Assembly: GCF_037975245.1 (NCBI RefSeq)
Contig: NC_092569.1
Location: forward strand, 9,526,001-9,590,000
Direction: 5' to 3'
Source: Apostichopus japonicus
Lineage: Eukaryota > Echinodermata > Holothuroidea > Aspidochirotida > Stichopodidae
Length of the DNA: 64,000 bases
Of the stretch, positions 35,410 to 46,292 are shown in pieces. A model generated the notes under the pieces. It was not told the DNA's origin. It saw nothing but the letters and a program-made list of their open reading frames with translations, and did no database searches. Every line of letters starts with the position of its first letter. The first letter of the stretch is position 1. The position numbers and the translations under genes were made by a program.

Positions 35410-35840
35410 ACAGTTTAAATACCTATCTATTCCGTGCCATTAGGATCTGCAAATCCTTAGCAGATTGCGCCATCGGCAACTGCTGGACTAGCTTAGTTAT
35501 GGCGCATGTAGTGGCTTTACCTTCACTTGGTTGTTAACTGACCAGCTGCTGGCTGACCCATCAGGTCATATCTGAATGATACAGTCCGCCTTCGCTTGGG
35601 ACCTGATGTCCTTGGCTGCTTATGTTGGATCATGTATCATCTAACTTGGCTTGGCGAGACATCTTGGACTCAAGTGTCACCGTCTGTTCAGGAGTATTCC
35701 GTTCAAATGTCTGCTCCTTGTCCTCGAGATAATTCATGTCATGGTCTTCAACGGCCTCTGATTGCGTGTCTTCTTGCTCATCTGGTTCACCTGGTACGAT
35801 GGTTGGGGTCTGTTACCGTACCTCATCATCTCCAGGCTGA
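35410..35840 (-). pseudogene. Homolog of the unrecognised minus-strand frames, copy 2
   Basis: Same DNA as 19630-20039 but both minus frames are broken. A 114-codon + strand frame over it (35596-35940) exists only in this copy and is an antisense by-product. Confidence 0.35.
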
Positions 35841-36221
35841 TTCTCGATCGGCTGGGTGGGGATTAAACCGGTGGGAACTGCAAATTGCAAAACGCTTCAA
35901 ACTTTACCACTTCAACACTATTTATATTTTTTATATATGAAACTAACCTTTTTATGACATAGTTTTGTATTTACAAGCTGGCGTTAAGTTGTGGGTCATC
36001 AGAATATAAGAGGACATCAGTTTTATATTCATGCAAGTGCCAAACACTTTCTCAATAAGGTATTTTATTCGCTAAATGTTCCTTGCTTTTTCATGTTTTA
36101 ATTTAATAAACTCATCCCATTTCTTTTAAACAGATGTTTTATTGTTTATGAAAATGAACATAGTTCTATTAATGTTAGTTATTTGCTTGCTTTACCCCTC
36201 TCTTTGAAGATTTCACGGTAG

Positions 36222-36462
36222 AAAATTCCTGACGATGGATAGGCCTACAATGTCATATAATAAAACGGGCGGGACGATGGCATTAAGAGATGATTCGTTA
36301 TTGCATCAGGCTCCCTTAGATGATTTAATCTCCGATAAAAGGCCACCTTTGACCAGCGAATATTCTGGTGTGATCTATAATATGGAGAGTAATCAATTTC
36401 CTTGTGTATCAAACAGAAATGCTATCCATACTGACAATATTGAAATTTACGAAGAAATGTAA
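36222..36462 (+). CDS. Copy 2 tail exon
   Basis: Intact tail with SEYSGVIYNM and IEIYEEM. It differs from the copy 3 tail by a single residue (Gln to Pro), although the copy 2 and copy 3 ectodomains differ much more. The end reads GAAGAAATGTAAGT, which is both Met-stop and a consensus donor after AT. Confidence 0.8.
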
Positions 36463-37349
36463 GTTCCTGATGTCGATGGTCACCTGTTCTGCATTTTCAA
36501 AACCATTAAGGAGGTAACAACATTACAAAGGAGACTGAGGTAGATATACATCATCTTTCATTAGGCGATTAATGAAATTACATCTTAACACTCTACTGTT
36601 AAGTTATTTAGTTGGGTAATACAGTTACTTTGTACCTTCTGTAGTAGTGTGAGAGGTCAAAAACAAAGCAACTATTGAATTGGTTTATGGTAGTATAGCT
36701 CAGCCGAAATAACCTAACCAATGATGAATTTTATACGTTTAAACATTTTCCAACCATTTCCTTACCATTTAAAATCCGTTTTTCAATGCAAATGGTTGTA
36801 AACTTAATTGGGTTTCTAGAACTTTTACATAACTTCGATTAACAATGACCAAAACCTCAATGGCTCTAATTAATTCATTTCAGGAGAGCGTTAAAGATAC
36901 GTTGCAAATCGTCGTGATTTGTTTCTGCCTTCCTGTGAAGTCCGACACTTAATTGTGTTTAATACGGGTATTATAATATGTTATAGGGCAAACGGAATGA
37001 AATTAAGTAAACAACTATGGGAAGCTCAACTACCTCGCTGAATTCTGCCTGCAATCTTGTCATAATGCTTTCTAATGTAAAGGTATTGCACTTCATAGTT
37101 TAGTTTCCGTTTCGGTAATTCTAAATCGGTTTTTTCCAGATTTCCCAGGGTAACAAGAAATAAAACTCGACTCCTTCCTATTAATTAACAATCGATACTT
37201 AAGCAAAAATAGTGTTGGAAATATGTACGCCTCCTGAACAATCAAACTTGACCGATCCCTCCCATGCTGTCAACTAAACGTTTAGGTCAGTGGAACTATA
37301 GTTCAGACAGTTCAGTACCGTTACGGTTAGATAAAAGAGTATATTATAG
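36463..37349. other. 3' flank of copy 2
   Basis: Shared flank with the 'ttcatttcaggagagcgttaaagatacg' block near 36880. A splice acceptor is possible there, but the sequence after it soon stops in the continuing frame. Confidence 0.5.
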
Positions 37350-37485
37350 TCACATGGTGACATGGACTGGAAACTGGGAACTATACCCTAAGGAGAGTAT
37401 TGTATTTAGAGCCTGTTTAGATATCTTGTACGTAATGATGAATACAGACACTGAAGTAAGAAATTCAGTCATTATGAAGATTGTA
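37350..37485 (+). pseudogene. Kinase-like exon remnant downstream of copy 2
   Basis: Reads HMVTWTGNWELYPKESIVF then, without the four extra bases of copy 1, runs directly into LYVMMNTDTEVRNSVIMKIV, so the tryptophan strand and the beta-3 lysine strand are in one frame. The glycine loop between them is lost (RACLDI). A 79-codon frame (37264-37503) covers it. Confidence 0.4.
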
Positions 37486-40400
37486 AAGCAGTTACGTTCA
37501 TAGGATGTTAAAGGTAAGGTGGGAGCAAATAAAACAAAGAGGTCAGAGGCGAATGAAGGGTTTCATAAGAGAAGGTTGACTGCACTGAGGTGGTTAAAAC
37601 GGACTCCTATGTAGCGAGGGTCTGGGAGCCCTACCCTAGAATAGAACAATTTTGAACATCAAATGGGTTCACTTTAAATTTATGTTGTTGTTAATAATTC
37701 TGAGTTGAATAACCAATGTATATCATCCTAAGGTCATGAGAGATTGTTCATGCTACTATAGTGGGCGTGGCTAGTTGCTGAAGTACATATCAATCAAGTA
37801 AGGTATTTTTGCATTCGTTAAAGTGAGGGTGCTAGAGCAAAATAGCGTAAGCTGAAGGGCTTCAATTACAAGGTGTGTCAATTTTTGTGCCATTTCGTTT
37901 TATTTGTTTAAAGGCAGGCTCTTACATTGATAAGTGTGTATTATATAAAATATTGCCTTTCAACTAAGTTATGATAGGCAATATGATATTTGATCATTAT
38001 TGTAATTTTCATGACAAGTGAATCACTCACTGTAACTGGTATTATTGCTAGTTTTCAGAGTTGCTTTAAATACAGGCTTTATCTTATCCTAAATGAATGA
38101 CATTAAAATTAAAACGGTTTTGTTATCCATAATTTTATAGGTGCAACTGAGGCGTTAAAGAGGTCTCTTTTGGACTTAGTGCATCCCAAACTTAATACCA
38201 ATAGTATTCAGTTGTATAGGAATAGTATAGTTTTAGTGTACTGTTGGTGCCTGAGTAGATATCCAGGGTATTGATTACTACACAGTTGGATGCAGGAGCC
38301 TGCTGGTTAGTCACGTCACTTTACATATATGTTAAATAATCATCCATAAGATGAGTTCAATTGTTGGAAGAAATACCCACATGAAACTCATAATCAAAAG
38401 ATCAATTTAATTCCTTGTTCTCTCTTACATATTCAACACTAAACAGCAGAGAGGAATCATGTAAACTATAAATTATATGAGCAGCTCTTAATGTACACAG
38501 AAAATCTGCTTACTCGTCTGTTAGTAAGATGTTATACCTTTAATGAGTAGGGATGCACCTCAACTCGTAGTGCGACTCTTATTTCACAAAATATGCGCAT
38601 ACATGTACTTGCAAATTTTAATCAGTACTGAAAATACATGGGGCAATGTGTACAGATGCTAGACGCCGAATTGTAAGGTAGTCAACTAATTGATCTAATT
38701 CGTAAACTGACTCATGCATTGAGTTTCGATACTTCCTTAATGCTTACAATAAACGATGTGAACGATGTTACTCATCGTGAGTAGATTAAGAATGTTGTAG
38801 TTGGTCGAAATACTAACGTGACACGTACATTTACAGATTGTTTCCAAGTATTAAGAGTGATCAACTAGTGATTCTACAACTCTACATAGCGATCATAGCG
38901 ATTAAACTACCCGCCTCGTAATTGTGCGAACTGCCTTTCGTAGAAGTACTGCCCATGCCATTCAGTTAGTACTATGTATTACCAGAGCGACGCAACGACC
39001 AAGACATGCACGATAAGACACAACTGCTCCTTCTAATTTATGGACATATTTGTTGATATTTTGGAAAATCAAGGTAAGTTGTCATGTGTTTTGTTTAGTA
39101 CTATGATGTATGTTATTTTTAGGTAGTTAAAATATATATTTTCTAATTTTGATGCAATTATATCACATTATTCTGAACATCTTACTGATCATTAGCGGGA
39201 GAGGCCTCGTGTTAAACTCTGCGGTTAGCCTAACGTATTGAGTCATGGTTCAACTACAACGTTGTTAACCCAACACAAAGCTTTTGCACTGATATGCCTG
39301 ATTTTGGAACCAGTCATTTCGTCCAAACAAAGTCAGCTTACAACAAACAGCCCAATTAGTGTAGCAAAGTTAGTATTATTGCGGAAATACACGGCAACAA
39401 CCGAATTTCGCCTTTCCAAATAGTCAAAGGTAATGGCGGAAAAATATTACTAACAACATGATCATCACATGACTACTGGCGTACTGTATGCTATGGAAGC
39501 AATCTCGTATAGGCCTAAGCAATTTACGTTTAGTTTGAGGTTTCCTTTGCACTGCAGCAATGCACTGCATCGAACGTATGTAGGATCCAAGTGCATATTA
39601 TAAGTGATTCTGTAATAAGCCCGCCAGCTTAGGCCTACACGTACTGCCCAAGTTATAAAAGTAGTATGTGAAAGTATTGGACACATTATTATGATGTGAT
39701 TGGTGTGGTAACTACTGTGACTTGAACAATGTAGTCAGCGTTACCAGCGGCATATGCCCAAAAAACGCTAGATTTGCAAAAGTAAAACCCCAGCAAACGC
39801 TAGATATAGATTTTCATGAACATATGTAATGTAGCCTATTACCTTCCATCACAAGTTGCACTTAATCATATGATAGACAGTTTTATGATTATTTTAACAA
39901 ATTTCAAGTCATAATTGCTCAGAACCATAACAAAACAACTGTAGAATCAACAAAATTACAACTAATTCAGACGGAATTTAACTGCAAGAAATGATTATCG
40001 TCTCAATCAGCGGTAAGGCTGTGTACGTATAAACTCACACCATAGCCCACAGTTCCGCTCCTCACATTTTCTACATGCACACGTGCTGCACATGTACTGG
40101 TAGTGGTACGGACTGGTTTGATACAGTAAACTTTTTATGTGCAGTGGTGTACGGAGTAGTATAATTAGTACAACACATGTAGCAACAGCAAACCACAGGG
40201 AAATTTGAACAGCTGATATAACCATTTCAAGCCTGCGCAGTATGTTAATCGTGCAAGCAGACTTATGAAAATAAATCGTTCTAAAATGTTAATGTTAATA
40301 TGAATCATCTGGATTGATGAGTGTACAGCTTTAACCATAGACTTACCCTAGTAAATAAGGTACACATACAGGTCAGTGTTCAAGTGTAATTGAGTACTGT

Positions 40401-40817
40401 AAGATACATGTACTATGTACAGGCCTGTGTTTCTAGATTATAGTGGCTGTTTTATATTATTGGCATAGACATGTGGTGCACATGGTGTACTACACATCAA
40501 GGTGCCTAATTTGACAGCCACTTTCAATTTAAAAAACCTGCTTGCCTTTTCTTGCAAATCCAGACAATCATTTGTGTCCTTATCTTGTCATGATAAATAT
40601 ATTTCACTACAGTTACCAACAAAGAGTCACTGACTTCGAAGATTTCCTTTAGGAGGATTTCCTTGCTAACTAAACCTGGCCTCCTGTTCAACACTAATGA
40701 ACTGTTTCTGTTAAATTGCACATTATGAAAGCACTTGAATTAGAGTTTAACTTTCCATGGTAGTGCCTTTGCTTTGTTTAATGCAAAACTTTTTTATGCC
40801 TCTCATTTTCAAACAGG

Positions 40818-40921
40818 TGCTGTACTTCAAGGGCAAGCAAGATTTCTTCACATTAAAGTTGGTACATTCTTAATTGGCCTCCCTGAATTGATTGAAAATT
40901 TTAGCTGGAAGAGTCCATTGT
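40818..40921 (+). other. Possible extra exon of the transposon gene
   Basis: Just after a cag acceptor-like site a frame reads AVLQGQARFLHIKVGTFLIG and continues to a stop at about 40921, close before the zinc-finger ORF. I do not recognise it; it may be a degraded piece of the element's protein. Confidence 0.25.
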
Positions 40922-40959
40922 GACAATACTGAAATACTTTCTAAAGTCTTCAACTAAGA

Positions 40960-41292
40960 ATGGCTTCTTCTTCTTTCAGTCTTACTGATTCAGAAAATGT
41001 GTACACACAGCATTCAGGCATCTTCAGATGCTGCCATTGTAGATATGAGAGCAGAACTCGAATTAAACTTCTTAACCATCTTCAAATGGTCCACTCAGGA
41101 GAACAGAACTTCAGAGTTTTCTGTGGAATTAATCATTGTGAAGCCTCATATAGTATTGTCAATTCTCTAAAAAAACATATAAGAAGGAAACATGGCAAGA
41201 ACTATCTCCACACCTGTGGTTCAGAAAGATTGACAACGTCGGGCCTCTGTCCTCAGCGCCATGTCTCATTGGATCAGGACCGAATCACCTAA
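40960..41292 (+). CDS. C2H2 zinc-finger protein inside the DNA transposon
   Basis: A 110-codon frame starting MASSSFSLTDSENV. Finger 1 is in FRCCHCRYESRTRIKLLNHL with two histidines following (NHLQMVH); finger 2 is CGINHC...SLKKHIRRKH (C-x4-C-x12-H-x4-H). The C-terminal 30 residues have no recognisable domain. Finger pairs like this head transposon-encoded and transposon-derived proteins, where they may bind element DNA. It may be the first exon of a longer element gene, or a captured host exon. No expression evidence is visible. Confidence 0.55.
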   Translation: MASSSFSLTDSENVYTQHSGIFRCCHCRYESRTRIKLLNHLQMVHSGEQNFRVFCGINHCEASYSIVNSLKKHIRRKHGKNYLHTCGSERLTTSGLCPQRHVSLDQDRIT

Positions 41293-42843
41293 GTGCAAAA
41301 CACATTCAGATTAAGGCGGAGAACAAAGTTGTGTGTGAAGTAGACTCAATCATGGAAGGGTTTGAATGCTTGATTGTCGCCTTTTATACATTCAACATCA
41401 GCTTCCCAAAGAAAAGTAAGAAGACTTTATTTTTCCTGGATTTGTTATTGGGCTTTAAATCCAAAAAGATCCCAAGATCTGTTGCAACTTTCGTAACAAA
41501 ATATAAAGACTTTTAATGTTTATATGATGCAAAGCTTTGCTACCTGAGGATTTTTATCTTTTTGTGTTCATTACGTTTACATTTTTGTTGCACACTGTTG
41601 CAATATTTCTTGCCTTAATTAGATCACTTATGTACTTGTCGAGAGTGGACATTTCTATTTGTTTTGACGTAGAATGGGGACTTTTTCTGAATTTTGGATA
41701 ATCAGAAGAAATCTCTTTGTGGGATAACAGGATGGAAAGCTCAAAGCATGTTCAGAGATTCATTGCAAAGGAAGAGGTCGGTATTTGTGTGATTTGTCAT
41801 GGTGGTTAAATTATACCATCAAAATAAAGCAAGGGCTGGTTTACATAGAGACCAGCATTAGTGTTTCAGTCTGAGCTTGCCTGATTTGATCGCGAAAGTA
41901 AAGATAAGTCAAGGCCAGAATTAATTGATTTTTTTAAGCTTGATTGATTACCAAATGATTAGCATTACTGATTCAACAGTTCCAAAATACATATAAGTTT
42001 TCTGTTATTGCATTTGTTTAAATCAAAAGCTAACAGTATCACATTGCAGGATGTGCATACTTAAAGAAATCAGTGTTTTAAACATTTTGTTCTGTGTTTT
42101 GTTCATGGTTGTTTATTTATCTGTGTTAGTCATTTATCTGTGTTTCTTGTATTTCACCTAATTCAGTTTATAGGGTTTGTCCTTGCAAATGTGTCGGTGA
42201 GGTCTCATTGAGTTTAAGTGTATAAAGTAGCAGTTTTTAAGTAAAAGTTGCCAAAAAACTTTAGAGACCTATTGCAATATTTATAAGAACCTAAGAAGAT
42301 GGATTTTGTCAACTGACTTTACCACAGTAGCAGTTGTGTTTCTCTCGAAGTTAATCGTAATTTCTCATGCATTTTGCTGCTTGATTATTGCCAGAGGTTT
42401 AGTATGTCATGGGGAAGTACAGCATCAGTTTATTATCATATGTATCTTAAGAACTTCATTATCAAAAACATGGTATTTGTGTTTTGAGATGTTGGAATAT
42501 GAAAGTGTTCTTTACAAGTTCAATAAAAAGAGAAATAAACTCCAAATTTCTGTTTGTTATCATCGCTCATCTGTGTATATCTACTAACTACCATATCAGT
42601 ACTATAAATATGTAAGTTTACATGCCTTACCATGTAATGTTACTACTTTGGTTAGTGAAATCAGGGACAACACTAAAAGCAGTACTTTCACTATCTGCCT
42701 AGTAATTGTAAACATTTAAACTAGTAAATCAACTCCTCCGAATCAGTATCTTTACTCAATACCGGCAAGTATAAGTACTACCACGGATAGTAAAATCAGG
42801 GATCTAAGTTTACTCGCATTTGTGAGTACTTGTGTTTTCTGTG

Positions 42844-42947
42844 TAAGGTTGGGCTAAGAAATACTAATAAATTCAAACTACTGTAGAATTACACACAATC
42901 AGAACAAATGTGTCATTGATGTTGAATACTCCCTTCATTGTTCAAAC
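42844..42947. other. Array flank before copy 3
   Basis: Continues the duplicated flank (aaggttgggctaagaaatac) after the transposon. Confidence 0.6.
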
Positions 42948-43037
42948 GGTGCTGTGGCCGAGTGGAGAAAAGCTGTGGCATTTGAAGCAATGAGGCTTAG
43001 CGATCGGGACGTTCCGGGTTCGATACCCAGTGGGGTC
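42948..43037 (+). tRNA. Type-II tRNA-like sequence before copy 3, probably pseudo
   Basis: Same sequence as before copies 2, 4 and 5. D-arm GGCCGAGTGG is present but the GGC side is changed (AAAAGC), and the T-stem has a mismatch (CCGGG/CCCAG). TTTT follows 16 bases later. Confidence 0.45.
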
Positions 43038-43582
43038 ATAGTAAGGTGGGCTTTTCATCCTAAAGCAATCTATGGTTTTCCCATCTGAAATGACCTTCTA
43101 AAGATTCTAAATTTAAGTTTTTCAAGCGTCGTACAGGTAACTGTTGGTTATATTTATACATATTGATTATTAAATTAACATGTCGCTCACCACTTGTGAC
43201 AGGTTCCTAACGGCCTTCTCTTTTTCGATAAAACGTACAAGTTATATCGTATCATATAGCCTAATTACAAACTTACAAGTAATATATTATTTATGTCTCA
43301 TTCTGTCTAACGATCTAATTATCGCGTACCTTCAGTAAACTGCCTACAATAACAGCTACGAAAGTAAAATGGAAAACTGACAAGCGGAACTTCTCCTGAC
43401 AAGCACATGACGTAAGGTTGAATTTTCGTTTTCATTGTCTGTTAATATACCTCTGCCATAAAAGTTTGTTTGCAAATCGTTGCATGTTTGACGTTGTTTA
43501 AGCTGACATATTATAGCCGTAGCTGTAAGGAAGCTGTATGGATGTAAAGAGCTGCCGAGTGTGTAAGAGAACAACCTCTACA

Positions 43583-46209
43583 ATGCTACTCCTCAATTTA
43601 ATCTTTGCAGCGACTGTTCTGCATGGATCTCTCCTCTTTTCATCAGGTGAGACTAAACTTGTCATTTCTATTAATAATAAGACTGACTTGGTAAAAACAT
43701 CTTTCCGAAATACATTTTGTAAACTGTGCTGATTCTATATGTAGAAATGATTTCACTACGTAACCTGCGAACGTCATTAAGGAAGTGTTATTTATGATTA
43801 CAAGTGGAATAATGGTTACTTAGTATTTGATACTTGCTTTGTAAACTACATTTGAAGTACGATCCTTCAATAAAACTGGTAATATGAAACAAGCAAGCCA
43901 CAAGGCAAGACAGTGTAGGTCTAGCAGTACGTTACGATAAATATAGGCTTTTGTTGTTTTTACAATAGACAATATATATGTTTCCAGAATAACTCATTTT
44001 TGTATGTATCTTTCTGATATTTTCACTGTTGGGTTACAGTAGCATAATTGTGACACTGACGCTAGAGTAATAACAGATGATCTGATCGTGTTATGTAATA
44101 TTCACACAACCTCCTCCTAATAGATAAGTCCATATGTGGCTACGATAACATGAGTGATCGAAGTTATAGAGTTACTAATCGTTCAATCCTATGCAGATGT
44201 AACTGTGTCCTACATATTTAATTTGCTGTATTGTTTCATTTTCAAACCTCATGTCTAATTCCGTCGTTCCTCTCATGGTAATGTTGTACTATAGTAACAA
44301 ATTAGGTATGTTTTGTATGTTACTAGGTAACCATTAGAACTTATCTGTACTGCAAAAATACTTTAAAAGATGGATCTATGTGTAAATATCAAGGGAACAC
44401 ACGAGTGACGGCGCGCACTACGATATCATTTCATATTTTAGTGCATGAAAGGTGTAAGAACTATATTTATGTTGGTTACAACCACTGTGGGTTCTTAGTA
44501 AACCAGCGATATGCAAGTTGAATGTTTGTGTTGAGCTGGAGGATAAATTAAGCAGCTTATACACCATGTGTCTTTTTCTTGAGTTTTGAGTTTTTCAACA
44601 TGGAATCAATACTAACAAAGTTCATTTCGATCTGTAGCAGAAGGGGCATATCTCGGTTGCTTTAAGGCAACAAAAGCAGAACTTTCTGGAATGATGGAGA
44701 AAGTGGGTAGAAACAACATGACTGTTTCTATGTGTTCTGATTTCTGTGGTAAGGGTGCATATGACAACTACGGCTTACAGTATGGATACCGGTGTTACTG
44801 TGGTAACCTGACGGAGATAGTCAAAAACAATGATCGAGCAGAAGACCAATGCAAAAACCCGTGTGCAGGATCACCTGAATGTGGAGGGAATCAAGTGATA
44901 GCCATTTACAACTGTAAGTTGTATATTAAGTTCTTACGACAAAAAAATGAACATTTCACTATTGGGCTTAATTTCTCTTATACTAAACGAAGCATCAGAT
45001 GAAGGTTAAGAAATGTATCGATATTAACTTAAAACAATACGAGATTTCCGATATTCATTCTCGTATAACGCTCTTGCTTGTGTTTACTTTTATTTTCAAA
45101 GACACGTCATACGTCGGATGCAACAGCTATATTCCAAATGAAATTATGGACTTTGGCGGTAAAGTAGAGTACTTGACTCCAACTATTTGTAGCGAGATAT
45201 GTCACACGTATAAGTTTTTCGGCGTGACACAAGGCAGTAAATGTTATTGTCGTTCCGTCATATCGAATGCTCAACAGAGAAATGATGACGAATGTAATGA
45301 ATTACCTTGTCAAGGAGGACCCACGTGTGGTGGATCTGGGTACATCGCTAGTTGGGACTTTGTTAACCGCACGCGTAAGGATTCTGGTAATATTGTATTA
45401 GTTAATACAAATACATGCTTTGACAAAATGATCTGATTCATATTTTAGTGATCTTAATAAGGAAATTATCTACGCAAAAAATCATTGCATCGAAATGTAT
45501 TGAACAGTGTATCTTTATTCGATATATAAGGTATACTTCGAACAAGATGAACACTAAACAGCAAATCATTGTGCAAAGTAAAGCATTAACATCAAACTTT
45601 GATGGTCGTTACCTATAAACATGCTGTGAAGTAAATGCAACTTTTTTTTCTAGTTGATTGACGACATAATTCTTTACATCTTGTACATATATTTCTACTT
45701 TGATTATGTCTGAAATTTTCATATGCAACATAAAGTAGTTTATGTGTAAATCGACAACGCTCTCCTTAACTAATTACTATGTGGCACTAAGATAATGTAA
45801 AGTTTATGTAAAAAATTTACTCTGATTTGTTATCCCATGAAGCACATTTCACTTCACGCTTAAACCAACTTAAACATTTTTATTGATATTTTTTATACAG
45901 AAATTAATGCATCTACAACAGTACCTCCAACGACAGGTGATCGCTTTAATCAAGAGCTTCTAGGGGACTGAGTATTTAATTCATTGATTAAATTTGAACA
46001 CTCATGCTGCATTTTGCTGCTTTTCATAACGCATCGATCTTGAGAAAAACTTAACGGTTATTAGTCACACAGCACTTCACATTGAAACAAAAAATGTGCT
46101 TATTCAACTATACATTATGATGATTATGATTATGATTGTGATTGTGATTGTGATGGTGACGATGATGATGGTGGTGATTGTGTTGGTGATGGTTTATAAA
46201 TATATATAA

Positions 46210-46255
<46 letters not shown>

Positions 46256-46256
46256 C

Positions 46257-46292
<36 letters not shown>

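Larger units (their letters stand above)
27066..36462 (+). pseudogene. Copy 2: WSC receptor gene lacking its signal exon
   Basis: Kept exons: WSC1 27066-27338, WSC2 27538-27822, linker 2 28693-28750, transmembrane 29608-29674, tail 36222-36462. The signal exon is deleted (near 22672). Linker 1 is missing, its place taken by microsatellite expansion (28051-28572). Linker 2 is 58 nt instead of 54, so splicing it in shifts the frame and destroys the transmembrane segment; skipping it would restore frame because all neighbouring introns are phase 1. The two WSC domains and the tail remain fully open and the cysteines are intact, which is unusual for a long-dead gene. Either it is a young pseudogene or it uses another first exon. 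Confidence 0.7.
38496..42843 (+). mobile_element. 4.35-kb DNA transposon with TIRs, between copies 2 and 3
   Basis: Starts cacagaaaa and ends ttttctgtg, flanked on both sides by TA. Removing it with one TA restores the uninterrupted flank seen before copies 2, 4 and 5 (ctcttaatg / aaggttgggctaag). Beyond the 9-bp perfect terminal repeat, the ends share tactcg/tactcac-type blocks, and many AGTA/TACTC motifs crowd the last ~270 bp, as in subterminal transposase-binding sites. It carries a C2H2 zinc-finger ORF but no transposase that I recognise. TA duplication is found in Tc1/mariner-type and some other cut-and-paste superfamilies; the superfamily is not established. Confidence 0.82.

Noticed and set aside
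35596-35940. 114-codon + frame in intron 6 of copy 2
   Set aside because: Antisense to the minus-strand frames, open in only one of four copies.
36878-36960. Conserved ttcatttcag acceptor-like site downstream of the tails as an eighth coding exon
   Set aside because: In the frame continuing from the tail it reaches a stop after about ten codons, and it is deleted in copy 1.
41331-42587. Open frames of 61 and 93 codons after the zinc-finger ORF
   Set aside because: Low-complexity hydrophobic readings with no domain; probably chance within the transposon.
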